NCBI RefSeq assembly: GCF_016862995.1
Contig: NZ_BOOA01000043.1
Location: forward strand, 16,948 to 80,947
DNA: 64,000 nucleotides
Reading direction: 5' to 3'
Origin: Acrocarpospora phusangensis
Lineage (GTDB): Bacteria; Actinomycetota; Actinomycetes; Streptosporangiales; Streptosporangiaceae
Made by a program: the position numbers and the translations under genes
The notes under the pieces: model-generated
What the model was told of the DNA's origin: nothing
Databases searched by the model: none
The model's input: only the letters and a program-made list of their open reading frames with translations
Shown: positions 52,788 through 61,937 of the stretch, piece after piece
How positions within the stretch are numbered: the stretch's first letter is position 1
Layout: each line of letters begins with the position of its first letter

Positions 52788-54107
52788 GTGAAGATCGTGA
52801 AGATCGCGGGCCTCACCGCAGCTCTAGCACTGGGTGTCGCCGCTTGTGGTGGTGGCGCCGAACCCGCCAGCACCGAGCCCACGGCCGCCGCGGCCCCCTC
52901 CGCGACCGGGCCCAAGTTCGCCGGACAGACCCTGACGATGTGGCGCCTCGGCGACACCAACCCGCCGTCGCAGGCGTACATGGACGACCTGATCGCCGAG
53001 TTCAAGACGCAGACGGGCGCGGACGTCAAGCTGGAGTGGATCCCGTGGCCGCAGGTGAACGACAAGTTCACCGCGGCGGCGGCCGGCGGCGCCGGCCCGG
53101 ACGTGACCGAGATCGGCAACGACCAGGTGCCGCTCTGGCAGAGCCAGGAGGCGCTGGAGCCGGTCACGGCGCTGGCCTCCGGCGGCGAGCAGGCGCAGAT
53201 TCCGAAGAACCTGCTCGGCCTGGAGACCATCGACGGCGAGGTCTACGCGCTGCCCTGGGGCGCGGGCACCCGCGCCGTGCTCTACCGCAAGGACTGGTTC
53301 GACGAGCTCAAGATCGAGGTGCCCAAGTCCTGGGACGACCTCGTCGCGGCGGCCAAGAAGATCCAGGCCGAGAAGGGCAAGGACGTCGACGGCTTCGCCT
53401 TCAACGGCGGCTCCGACGCCAACCACCTGCTCGGCGCCCTGGCCTGGTCCGAGGGCGGCGAGTACGCGGTCAAGGAGGGCGACAAGTGGGTGGGCAAGCT
53501 GGCCGACCCGACCTTCAAGGCCGGCTTCGCCACCTACACCGGCCTGGTCACCGAGGGACTGTCCGGCAAGGCCCGGCTGACCCAGAACACGGTGGACATC
53601 CGGACCCGTTTCGCCAACGACAAGGTCGGCATGTACCTGACCGCGTCGTGGGACATCCCCGGCATCGAGACCGACAGCAAGGGCAAGGTGAAGGCCGACC
53701 AGCTGGCGTTCTTCCCGCTGCCCGCCAAGTCCGGCGGTGAGGCCCCGGCGTTCTTCGGCGGCAACGACATCGCCGTCTGGGGCAACGCCCAGAACAAGGA
53801 GCTGGCGACCGAGTTCGTGAAGCTCGCCACCAGCAAGCAGTGGGCGGACCGCTACGCCAAGGACGGCGGCCTGCTCCCGGTCTACCCGGACACCCTGGCC
53901 GCGCTCTCCAGCGACCCGGTCCAGGCCCCCTTCGCGGCGGCCTTCGCCAAGGCCAAGGCGTTCCCGGCCGACCCCAACTGGACCGAGGCCAACGAGACCA
54001 AGGCCGTCCTGCAGAACGCGGCCCGCTCGGTCATCGAGGGCAAGGCCACGGCCGACGAGGCGCTCGCCGCGGCCAACAAGGAACTCGAAGAGATCCTGAA
54101 CCAGTAG
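52788..54107 (+). CDS. Sugar ABC transporter substrate-binding lipoprotein
   Basis: A 439-residue lipoprotein (lipobox VAAC, Cys20) with the family-1 extracellular binding fold: TLTMWRLGDTNPPSQAYMDD, GPDVTEIGNDQVPLWQ, YALPWGAGTRAVLYRKDWFD. It is followed by two permease genes and a GH3 enzyme. No ATPase gene is present, so a shared MsiK-type ATPase is expected, as in other actinobacteria. The GH3 neighbour suggests chito-oligosaccharides or other N-acetylglucosamine-containing sugars as ligand. Start ATG 52788 has AAGGGAGA upstream. Confidence 0.94.
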   Translation: MKIVKIAGLTAALALGVAACGGGAEPASTEPTAAAAPSATGPKFAGQTLTMWRLGDTNPPSQAYMDDLIAEFKTQTGADVKLEWIPWPQVNDKFTAAAAGGAGPDVTEIGNDQVPLWQSQEALEPVTALASGGEQAQIPKNLLGLETIDGEVYALPWGAGTRAVLYRKDWFDELKIEVPKSWDDLVAAAKKIQAEKGKDVDGFAFNGGSDANHLLGALAWSEGGEYAVKEGDKWVGKLADPTFKAGFATYTGLVTEGLSGKARLTQNTVDIRTRFANDKVGMYLTASWDIPGIETDSKGKVKADQLAFFPLPAKSGGEAPAFFGGNDIAVWGNAQNKELATEFVKLATSKQWADRYAKDGGLLPVYPDTLAALSSDPVQAPFAAAFAKAKAFPADPNWTEANETKAVLQNAARSVIEGKATADEALAAANKELEEILNQ

Positions 54108-54111
54108 CGAC

Positions 54112-55128
54112 ATGACGAACGCGTCAACGATCGCCCGGGGCGGAGGCACCCCCTCCGCCCCGGAGCGGCGTCGCAGAAGTGCTCAGCGCCCCACGAAGGC
54201 GAGTGGGCTCCCCACCAAGGCCATCCCCTACGTGCTGCTGATCCCGGGCATCCTGGTGATCGCCGGTCTGCTGCTCTACCCGATGATCCAGGTCGTGGTC
54301 ATGTCCTTCCAGAAGGTGGGACTGCCGCAGATCAGCGGGAAGCGGCCGGCGGAATGGCTGGGCTGGGAGAACTACACCAAGATCTTCGAAAACGACATCT
54401 TCTGGTCGTCGCTCCGAAACACCATCGCTTTCGCCGTGATCACCGTGTCCCTCACGCTGATCCTCGGCACCGCCGTGGGCGTGCTGCTGAACAGGCTCAG
54501 CAAGCGGATGTCCACCTTCGTCATCGTCGGCATCATGTCGGCGTGGGCCGTGCCCCCGGTCGCGCAGGGCGTCATCTGGCGCTGGCTGTTCGACGCCGAG
54601 GCCGGCATCATCAACTGGGCGCTGAACCTGCTCCCCGACTGGCTCTCCACGCTGCTGTTCGGCCGGGCCGACTGGACCGGCGAGCCCTGGCTGAACGACT
54701 CCATCACGGTCTACCTGGTGCTCATCCTGACCGTGCTCTGGGCGTCCTTCCCGTTCATCGCGGTCTCCGTGCTGGCCGGCCTGAAGGGCATCCCGCACGA
54801 GCTCTACGAGGCGGCCAGGGTCGACGGGTCCGGCGCCTGGCGCACCTTCTGGAAGATCACCTTCCCGCTGCTCAAGCCGGTCTTCGCGGTCCTCACGATC
54901 CTGTCGATCATCTGGGACTTCAAGGTCTTCAGCCAGCTGTACGTGCTGATCGGCGGCCCCACCAACCGGGAAGCGTTCAACCTGTCCATGTACTCCTTCG
55001 CCGAGGCGTTCCGCAGCCCGCCCAAGATGGGCAGCGGCGCGGCCATCGCCGTGGTGCTGACGGTGATCCTGCTCATCGTCACCGCCTTCTACATCCGGCA
55101 GATGGTGAAGTCGGAGGAGGTCCTGTGA
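54112..55128 (+). CDS. Sugar ABC transporter permease (MalF-type)
   Basis: A 338-residue integral membrane protein with six predicted helices after a basic ~30-residue cytosolic head. The EAA loop (ELYEAARVDGSGAWRTFWKITFPL) contacts the ATPase. It starts 4 bp after the binding-protein stop and overlaps the next permease by 4 nt, which gives a tight operon. Confidence 0.95.
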   Translation: MTNASTIARGGGTPSAPERRRRSAQRPTKASGLPTKAIPYVLLIPGILVIAGLLLYPMIQVVVMSFQKVGLPQISGKRPAEWLGWENYTKIFENDIFWSSLRNTIAFAVITVSLTLILGTAVGVLLNRLSKRMSTFVIVGIMSAWAVPPVAQGVIWRWLFDAEAGIINWALNLLPDWLSTLLFGRADWTGEPWLNDSITVYLVLILTVLWASFPFIAVSVLAGLKGIPHELYEAARVDGSGAWRTFWKITFPLLKPVFAVLTILSIIWDFKVFSQLYVLIGGPTNREAFNLSMYSFAEAFRSPPKMGSGAAIAVVLTVILLIVTAFYIRQMVKSEEVL

Positions 55129-55976
55129 ACCCGCTCCGCCGCAAGCGCCTGGGCAGGATCGCGCTCAACGCCACCGCGACCCTGGTGTTCCTGTTCGCGG
55201 TGTTCCCCGTGTACTGGATGATCGCGACGTCGTTCAAGGAGAACGACCAGATCTTCACCACCGAGTTCATCCCGTTCCCCACCCATTTCACCTTCGACCA
55301 CCTGGAACGGGTGCTCTCCGAGGGGGTCGCGGGCAACTCGATCTGGCTCTACCTGCGCAACAGCGCGATCGTGGCGCTCGGCACCGTGCTGATCGGCTCG
55401 GTCTTCGCGCTGCTGGCCGCCACCGCCGTCGCCAGGTTCCGGTTCAGGGGCCGTACCAGCTTCCTGATCGCGCTGCTGCTGGCCCAGATGATCCCCGCCG
55501 AGGCGCTGCTCATCCCGCTCTTCCTCAGCGTCAAACGCCTCGGCCTGTACGACCAGCTGCTCGGCCTGATCGTCGTCAACGTCGGCCTGACCCTGCCGTT
55601 CGGCATCTGGATGCTGCGCACGTTCGTGGCCGCCGTGCCCAAGTCGCTGGAGGAGGCGGCCTGGATCGACGGCGCCTCCCGGATGACCACCTTCTGGAAG
55701 GTGCTCTTCCCGCTGGTGGCGCCCGGCCTGGTGGCGACCAGCATCTTCTCCTTCATCACCGCGTGGAACGAACTGATCTTCGCGTTGATTCTCATGTCCG
55801 ACTCGTCGGGCTACACCATGCCCGTCGCCCTGCAGTACTTCTTCGGGCAGCGCGGCACGGACTGGGGCGCCATCATGGCCAGCTCCACCCTGATGACCAT
55901 CCCGGTCGTCATATTCTTCCTGTTGGTGCAGCGGCGCATGGTCTCGGGCCTGGTCGCGGGCGCCGTCAAGGGCTGA
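55125..55976 (+). CDS. Sugar ABC transporter permease (MalG-type)
   Basis: A 283-residue integral membrane protein from GTG 55125 (GTGA overlap with the previous stop; GGAGGAGG upstream). Six helices and the EAA loop SLEEAAWIDGASRMTTFWKV are visible. It pairs with the preceding permease to form the sugar channel. An 82-bp gap leads to the GH3 gene, likely in the same operon. Confidence 0.95.
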   Translation: MNPLRRKRLGRIALNATATLVFLFAVFPVYWMIATSFKENDQIFTTEFIPFPTHFTFDHLERVLSEGVAGNSIWLYLRNSAIVALGTVLIGSVFALLAATAVARFRFRGRTSFLIALLLAQMIPAEALLIPLFLSVKRLGLYDQLLGLIVVNVGLTLPFGIWMLRTFVAAVPKSLEEAAWIDGASRMTTFWKVLFPLVAPGLVATSIFSFITAWNELIFALILMSDSSGYTMPVALQYFFGQRGTDWGAIMASSTLMTIPVVIFFLLVQRRMVSGLVAGAVKG

Positions 55977-56058
55977 TCCCCGGAGCCGGTGCGGCCGCCG
56001 CTCACGAGGCGCCGGCCGTACCCGGACATCTATTCCATCCAAGGAGCATGAGACAGCC

Positions 56059-57510
56059 ATGCCTGAACACAGCGCGAGCATCGGCGATCGGGGGCTGCGG
56101 CGTCTCGCGGCCGCGTCGCTGCTCGTCTCGTTCCCCGGCACCACCGCGCCCGACTGGGTCCTGGCCGACCTGGCGGACGGCCTCGGCGGCGTCACCCTGT
56201 TCGGCTTCAACGTCGAGGACGCCGGCCAGCTGGCGGACCTGACGCGGCAGCTGGGCGGCGCCGGCCGGCCCGTCGTCTCGCTGGACGAGGAGGGCGGCGA
56301 CGTCACCCGGCTCGCCTACCACACCGGCAGCCCGTACCCGGGCAACGCGGCGCTGGGCGCCGTGGACGACGTCGAGCTGACCGAGCGGGTCTACCGGTCC
56401 ATCGCCGCCGACCTGGCCCGATGCGGGGTCAACCTGGACATGGGGCCGGTCGCCGACGTGAACACCGCCGACGACAACCCGGTCATCGGCACCCGGTCGT
56501 TCGGGGCCGACGCGAGCCTGGTGGCCCGGCACACGATCGCCGCCGTACGCGGGCTGCAGTCGCTCGGGGTGGCCGCCTGCGTGAAGCACTTCCCCGGCCA
56601 CGGCGCCACCCGGGAGGACTCGCACCTGGAGATCCCGCTGGTGGACGCCTCGCGGGAGCTGCTCTGGGAGCGCGAGCTGACGCCGTTCCGGGCCGCCATC
56701 GAGGCGGGCGCGCGGTCGATCATGACGGCGCACGTGTCGGTGCCGTACCTGACCGGGAACGATCCCGCGACGCTCAGCCCGGCCGCGCTGACCGGGCTGC
56801 TCCGCGACGAGCTGCGCTACGACGGGGTGGTGATCACCGACGCGCTGGACATGCACGCGATCACCAAGAGCGTCGGGCTGGGCGGCGGCGCGGTGCGCTC
56901 CCTGATGGCCGGCTCCGACCTGCTCTGCCTGGGGCCGGTGCCGACCTGCGACGACATCCGCGGCGTGCTGGCGGCGATCGTCGAAGCGGTTCGCGACGGG
57001 GTTCTCCCGGCGGCCAGGCTGGAGGAGGCCGCGCACCGGGTGGACCGGCTGCGGGACTGGTTCGCGCTGGTCCGGGACTCGGCCGACGACAACGTGGTGG
57101 GCCTGGACGCGGCCCGCCGCGCGGTCAGCCTGACCGGGGCCGCCTCACCGCTGGTCGATCCGTACGTGGTGGAGGTGGACACGCCGCCCACCATCGCGGT
57201 CGGCGACGTGCCGTGGGGGGTCGCGCCCTGGCTGCCCGAGGCCGAGATCGTCCGGGTCAAGCCGGCCGAGGCGAGCAGGGACGCGCTGCTGGCGGCCGCC
57301 GCGGGGCGCTCCCTGATCGTGGTGGTGAAGGACGCGCACCGCTACCCGGAGAGCCGCGAGCTGATCAGCGCCCTGCTGGCCGCCCGGCCCGACACCGTCG
57401 TGGTGGAGATGGGCCTGCCCATCTGGCGCCCCGAGGCGGCGGCGTACATCGCCACATACGGCGCGGCCCGCGCGAACGCGCAGGCCGCGATGGAACTCCT
57501 GACCGCCTAA
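56059..57510 (+). CDS. GH3 family glycosidase, probably beta-N-acetylhexosaminidase
   Basis: A 483-residue enzyme without signal peptide, thus cytosolic. The GH3 TIM-barrel motifs are VSLDEEGGDVTRL, the substrate-binding KHFPGHGATREDSHLE (the His in GHG serves as acid/base in NagZ-type enzymes) and the nucleophile Asp in VITDALDMHAI. A C-terminal ~150-residue domain follows. ATG 56059 has AAGGAG upstream. With the upstream sugar importer it probably cleaves internalised chitobiose-like or muropeptide-derived sugars to N-acetylglucosamine. Phosphorolytic activity, known for some GH3 enzymes, cannot be excluded. Confidence 0.92.
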   Translation: MPEHSASIGDRGLRRLAAASLLVSFPGTTAPDWVLADLADGLGGVTLFGFNVEDAGQLADLTRQLGGAGRPVVSLDEEGGDVTRLAYHTGSPYPGNAALGAVDDVELTERVYRSIAADLARCGVNLDMGPVADVNTADDNPVIGTRSFGADASLVARHTIAAVRGLQSLGVAACVKHFPGHGATREDSHLEIPLVDASRELLWERELTPFRAAIEAGARSIMTAHVSVPYLTGNDPATLSPAALTGLLRDELRYDGVVITDALDMHAITKSVGLGGGAVRSLMAGSDLLCLGPVPTCDDIRGVLAAIVEAVRDGVLPAARLEEAAHRVDRLRDWFALVRDSADDNVVGLDAARRAVSLTGAASPLVDPYVVEVDTPPTIAVGDVPWGVAPWLPEAEIVRVKPAEASRDALLAAAAGRSLIVVVKDAHRYPESRELISALLAARPDTVVVEMGLPIWRPEAAAYIATYGAARANAQAAMELLTA

Positions 57511-57516
57511 CCCCGG

Positions 57517-57561
57517 CCGGTACGGCTCCCGCGCCCTCCCTCAAGGGGGGAGCCGTACCGG
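57517..57561. terminator. Bidirectional terminator hairpin
   Basis: CCGGTACGGCTCCC and GGGAGCCGTACCGG form a perfect 14-bp stem with a 17-nt loop in the 63-bp gap between the convergent GH3 and glucose-dehydrogenase-like genes. The position fits termination from both sides. Confidence 0.85.
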
Positions 57562-57573
57562 ACAGGGCCCCGA

Positions 57574-59304
57574 TCAGGGAGAGGTACAGGTGTAACCGGA
57601 CGGCGTCGCGGTGTTGCCGTTGGGACGGCTGACCTGGAAGCCGAACTGCTGGTTGCCGCCGGCCGCGATGGTCCCGTTGTGGCCGACGTTGCGGGCGGTC
57701 ACGTTCTGCCCGCTGACGGTGAGCGTGGTGTTCCACGACCCGGTGACGGTGTGCCCGGCCGGGAGGGTGAACGAGACCGTCCAGCCGTTGATCGTGGTGG
57801 TGCCGGAGTTGGTGACGGTCAGCGGCTGGATGACGTAGCCGTTGCCCCACTGGGTCTGCACCGTGCCGGTCGCCGTGCAGCCGCCGGTGCCGGTGCCGCC
57901 CGTGGTGGTGAAGGTGACCGCCGCCGAGTTGCCGGACAGGTTGCCCGCGCCGTCCCTGGCCCGGACGTAGACCGTGTACTGCGTGTTGGGGGTCAGGCCG
58001 GTGAGCGTCGAGGAGTTGCTCGTGGTCTGGGCCAGCAGCGGATCGGTCGCGCCCTGCTCACGGTAGACGTTGTAGCCGGCCAGGCCGCTGCCGCCGCTGT
58101 CGGTGGAGACCGTCCAGTTGAGCGTGGCCGCGTTGTTGGTGACGTTGAACGCGGTGGGGGCGCCCGGGGTGGTGGGCGGGATGGTGTCGACCGGCGGGCT
58201 GAAGCTGGCCGACGGCGACGGGGAGGATCCCGCCGGAGGAATCCGGATGATCCGGTCGTCCGCGGCGACCGGGGTGCCCCGGCCGTCCCGGTTGCTGGTG
58301 GCCACCCAGAGCCAGCCGTCGGGGCCGACGGCGACCGTGCGCAGGCGGCCGTACGCGCCCTGGAGCTGGGCCAGCGCGGAGGCCGCGCCGCCGGAGCCGT
58401 TCAGGGTGACCGTCCACAGCCGGGTGCCGCGCAGCGCCGCGGCGAACAGCGTGTTGTTGGCGTACGCCAGGCCGCTCGGCGACGCCTCCGCCGTGGTCCA
58501 CGAGATGATCGGGTTGCGGAACGAGGGGTTGTTGCAGGAGCCCTCGCAGGTCGGCCAGCCGTAGTTGCCGCCCGCCACGATCTGGTTGATCTCGTCCAGG
58601 TTGTTCTGGCCGAACTCGGCGGCGTACAGGCGGCCCTGGTTGTCCCAGGCCAGGCCCTGCGGGTTGCGGTGGCCGTAGCTGTAGACGCGGGAGTTCGCGA
58701 ACGGGTTGCCGCTGGCGGGCACGCCGCCCTCGGGCGTCATCCGCAGGATCTTCCCGGCCATGGAGCTGGTGTTCTGGGCGTTGGCGGTGGTGCCCGCGTC
58801 GCCGGTGGTGACGTAGAGCATGCCGTCCGGGCCGAAGGCGATCCGGCCGCCGTCGTGGATGGTGGCGCGCGGCACGCCGGAGAAGAGCACGTTCTGGGTG
58901 GTGGGGGCGCTCAGGCGGAGGCGTACCAGGCGGTTGTCGCTGGCGGTGGTGAAGTACGCGTAGACCCACTGGTCGGTGGCGTAGTTCGGGGAAACCGCGA
59001 TGCCGAGCAGGCCGCTCTCACCGGACGCCGACACCCCGCTGATGGTGGCCACCGCGGTCGGCGTCTGACCGGGACGGACCTGCATGATCCGGCCGGTGTT
59101 GCGTTCGGCGACGAGCGCGCTTCCGTCCGGGAGGAAGGCCAAGCCCCACGGCACCTGAAGCCCGGTGACGGACACCTGGGCCCGATCGAAATCGAAGCCG
59201 CCGACGACGGCCGCGGTGGCGGGCGTCGCCACGGTCACTCCGATCGCCCCCAGCAGCGCGGTCAACGACAACAAGACAGGAAACAGCGGAAAACGTCTGG
59301 CCAT
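57574..59304 (-). CDS. Secreted PQQ-type sugar dehydrogenase with FnIII and CBM2
   Basis: A 576-residue exported protein from ATG 59304 (GAAAGG upstream). The signal peptide ends near ATPATAA. Residues ~40-340 form a soluble glucose/sorbosone-dehydrogenase beta-propeller: VPWGLAFLPDGSALVAERN, GLLGIAVSPNY, IHDGGRIAFGPDGMLYVTTGD, YSYGHRNPQGLAWD. An FnIII domain (~370-460, TPGAPTAFNVTNNAATLNW) and a cellulose-binding CBM2 (~475-576, GYVIQPLTVTNSGTTTINGW) follow. PQQ would be the electron-accepting cofactor. The carbohydrate-binding module suggests action on plant polysaccharide, perhaps feeding electrons to lytic monooxygenases. Confidence 0.92.
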   Translation of the reverse strand: MARRFPLFPVLLSLTALLGAIGVTVATPATAAVVGGFDFDRAQVSVTGLQVPWGLAFLPDGSALVAERNTGRIMQVRPGQTPTAVATISGVSASGESGLLGIAVSPNYATDQWVYAYFTTASDNRLVRLRLSAPTTQNVLFSGVPRATIHDGGRIAFGPDGMLYVTTGDAGTTANAQNTSSMAGKILRMTPEGGVPASGNPFANSRVYSYGHRNPQGLAWDNQGRLYAAEFGQNNLDEINQIVAGGNYGWPTCEGSCNNPSFRNPIISWTTAEASPSGLAYANNTLFAAALRGTRLWTVTLNGSGGAASALAQLQGAYGRLRTVAVGPDGWLWVATSNRDGRGTPVAADDRIIRIPPAGSSPSPSASFSPPVDTIPPTTPGAPTAFNVTNNAATLNWTVSTDSGGSGLAGYNVYREQGATDPLLAQTTSNSSTLTGLTPNTQYTVYVRARDGAGNLSGNSAAVTFTTTGGTGTGGCTATGTVQTQWGNGYVIQPLTVTNSGTTTINGWTVSFTLPAGHTVTGSWNTTLTVSGQNVTARNVGHNGTIAAGGNQQFGFQVSRPNGNTATPSGYTCTSP

Positions 59305-59438
59305 CACTAGCCTTTCGAAAGGAGGCCCGAAACGTAACCAGTGGCCGTACGCCCAAGCAATCGACCGACCGTGCGGACGGCGCTGACCTGGGCGTACGGG
59401 ATCATCGCCTCGAAAGTTTCAGACGTATGGCTAAAGTT

Positions 59439-61931
59439 TCAGCCCGCGCCGAAGCAGAGGAAGGCGGACTCCCGGCCCCGGCCGGCCTCGGCCAGCGCGG
59501 CGGCCGGTCCCACGCCCCGGGCGATCGCCCGGTGGTAGCCCGTCATGACCTCCGCGGCCACCTCGTCGGGGACCGGGGTGACGCTGGAGATCACGGTCGG
59601 CGTGCCCAGGTAGAGCAGGGCGGCGGTGAAGCCGAGGATCTCGTCGCCCGAACGCACGACCGCCTGGCCCAGGTCGCACGCGGAGAGCACCACCTGGCGG
59701 GGCGCGCGTTCCAGGCGTTGCAGGTCGTAGGCCATCAGCGGGCCGTCCCGCAGGTCCAGCCGGGAGAACAGCACGTTCTCGTGCTCGTGGTGGCCGTGCG
59801 CGGCCAGGTGGGCGAGCGGGGCGCCGCCGAGCGCGGCCAGCGTGGCCTCCACGGTCGCGTCCGCGCCGACCAGAGCGCGGCTGCCGTGGTGGATCGCGGC
59901 GACGCTCCGCACCTCCGCCTCCGCGTACGCCAGGTCGGGACCGGCCACCAGGACCGGCGGCCCGCCGGGCGAGGGAGCACGGCGGGCCCGCTGCGCGGCC
60001 ACCCAGGCCGACGCGGAGGGCGCCACCACCACCGGCAGGCCCGCCAGCTCCGCGCACAGGGACCACGGCACGCCCGCGAGCACGCCGGTGGGCACGATCA
60101 CCACCCCGCCCGTCAGCGCGGGCAGGAGCGGCCCGAGCAGGGTTCCGCCCAGCAGGGCGCGCTGCCGCCGGGCCGAGGCCTCGACCACCTCCCTGATCCT
60201 TCGCGGGCGATTCCGCCCGGCCAGCACGCCCAGGTCGGCGGCCAGCCTCCGGGCCGCCTCCGCCATCGGCGCGTAGTCGCCGAGCGGGTGCAGGCTGATC
60301 CGGTGGTCCCGGACGACCAGGCCGAGCAGCCGGCCGTCCACGTTGAGCAGGCTGATCATGGTCAGCCCGGCGGCGGCCAGCTCCTCGGTCACCGCCCGCA
60401 CCGGGACGAGCGCGTCCTCGCCCCGCTCCCCCGGCGACTGCCAGGCCTTCTCCCGCAGCGACCGCTCCAGCTCCAGGCAGCGCTCCCGCAGCCGGGGCTC
60501 CCGCCTGGCCTGCGCCGGGTTGGTCCTGATCCACTGGCTGAGCTGGCGCAGCTCGGCGAGGCACTCGGCGCTGGCCTCGTCGTGCGGCGGGCGGACCGGG
60601 CGGTGCCGGAACGCCTGCGCCCGGCAGCGCTCCGACCAGTCGAACACCATCCGGGGCGAGCCGCGTCCGAGCGCGGCGGCCAGTCCCGCGCGGGCCAGGT
60701 CGAGGCCCAGCCCGGCGGCCCCGGTACGCATGTCCAGGCTGCCCAGGCGGGCCCGGCGCGAGTGCACCAGCGCCAGGCCCGCCCGCAGGTCCGCCAGGGC
60801 CCGCCCGCCCCTGCCCTCGGCCTGGGCCAGCTCGGCCGAGGTCAGCCGCCGCATCAGCCGGACCTCCAGCGAGGCGTTCCGGTCGCCGCGCGGCCACTCC
60901 GCCCGCCGCGCCCGCGCCGTACGGCCCGAGGCCAGCAGCGCCCGGATGGCGAGCAGACGCGCGAACTCCGCCTCCTCGGCCAGTCCCAGCTCCCCCAGCC
61001 GGCCCGCCAGCCTGCTCGCCCGGCCTGCCGCGGTGCGCGCCGGTCCGGCCTGGGCGAACTCGGCGCGCAGCCGCATGAGGGCGGCGCGCAGCGCCCACGG
61101 CAGGCTGCCGCGGCGGCGGAACCGGGCTTCGGCGCGGCGGGCCCAGGCGATCGCGCCGGCCGCGTCGCCCGCGTCCAGCGCGGCGTGGGCGCGGGCCAGT
61201 TCGGCCTCCGCGTAGTCCTGGATGAGGCGCTGGCGGCGGAACCGCGGCAGTGTCTCGTCCAGGCGGCGCCCGGCCTCGCCCGGCAGACCGGCGGCGAGCA
61301 GGGCGCGGGCCTGGTCCAGGGCCAGCAGCGGGAGCAGTCCCGGCAGCAGCCGGCGGTAGGCCGGCTCGACCTCGGCGAAGACGGCCAGGCAGCTGGGGAT
61401 GTCGCCGACCAGCAGGTCGCAGTAGCCGGCGTTGTGCATGGCCTTGACCGTGAGGATCTCGTGCCGCCGCGCCCGCGAGAGCTGGGCGCTGCGCCGCAGG
61501 TCGTCGCGGGCCTGCGCGATCCCGCCCAGGTCGATGTGGATGACGGCCCGGTTGAGCAGGATCCTGGCCAGCTCAACGGCGTCGTACCTGGCCAGTTCCG
61601 GCACGGCCGCGTCGAGTTCGCGCAGGGCCGCCACGGTCCGGCCCAGGCGCAGCAGCATCAGGCCGCGCTGGGCCCTGACCACCGGGCGGTCGGCCGGGGC
61701 GGCCCGCTGCTCCGCCGTCACCAGGAGGTTCAGGCCCAGGGTGGTGTGGCCCTGCTCGGCCTCGGCGTGGGCCAGGCTGATCAGGATCCGGCCCGCCAGC
61801 GGGTCGTCCTCGGCGAGCAGGCCGAGGCCGCGGCGCAGGTGCCTGGCCGCCAGCGCGGGGTTGCCGGCCGAGGTCGCCGCGGTGCCCCGCGCGTGGAGCC
61901 GCTCGGCTTCCTCCCGGAGTGCGTCCCCCAT
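59439..61931 (-). CDS. TPR-CHAT protein (caspase-like protease)
   Basis: An 830-residue cytosolic protein from ATG 61931. Residues ~1-480 are TPR-like helical repeats (RGLMLLRLGRTVAALRELDA, NRAVIHIDLGGIAQARDDLR). The C-terminal CHAT domain (~530-830) has the caspase-fold dyad: His712 in LAAHGHHEHEN and Cys752 in VVLSACDLGQ. The His/Cys spacing and the following SGDEILGFTAALLYLGTPTV are as in active CHAT proteases. It is the last gene of a four-gene operon with an S8 protease and a sigma factor. It lies 6 bp after the small beta-sandwich gene. Target unknown. Confidence 0.93.
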   Translation of the reverse strand: MGDALREEAERLHARGTAATSAGNPALAARHLRRGLGLLAEDDPLAGRILISLAHAEAEQGHTTLGLNLLVTAEQRAAPADRPVVRAQRGLMLLRLGRTVAALRELDAAVPELARYDAVELARILLNRAVIHIDLGGIAQARDDLRRSAQLSRARRHEILTVKAMHNAGYCDLLVGDIPSCLAVFAEVEPAYRRLLPGLLPLLALDQARALLAAGLPGEAGRRLDETLPRFRRQRLIQDYAEAELARAHAALDAGDAAGAIAWARRAEARFRRRGSLPWALRAALMRLRAEFAQAGPARTAAGRASRLAGRLGELGLAEEAEFARLLAIRALLASGRTARARRAEWPRGDRNASLEVRLMRRLTSAELAQAEGRGGRALADLRAGLALVHSRRARLGSLDMRTGAAGLGLDLARAGLAAALGRGSPRMVFDWSERCRAQAFRHRPVRPPHDEASAECLAELRQLSQWIRTNPAQARREPRLRERCLELERSLREKAWQSPGERGEDALVPVRAVTEELAAAGLTMISLLNVDGRLLGLVVRDHRISLHPLGDYAPMAEAARRLAADLGVLAGRNRPRRIREVVEASARRQRALLGGTLLGPLLPALTGGVVIVPTGVLAGVPWSLCAELAGLPVVVAPSASAWVAAQRARRAPSPGGPPVLVAGPDLAYAEAEVRSVAAIHHGSRALVGADATVEATLAALGGAPLAHLAAHGHHEHENVLFSRLDLRDGPLMAYDLQRLERAPRQVVLSACDLGQAVVRSGDEILGFTAALLYLGTPTVISSVTPVPDEVAAEVMTGYHRAIARGVGPAAALAEAGRGRESAFLCFGAG

Positions 61932-61937
61932 GGCGGC

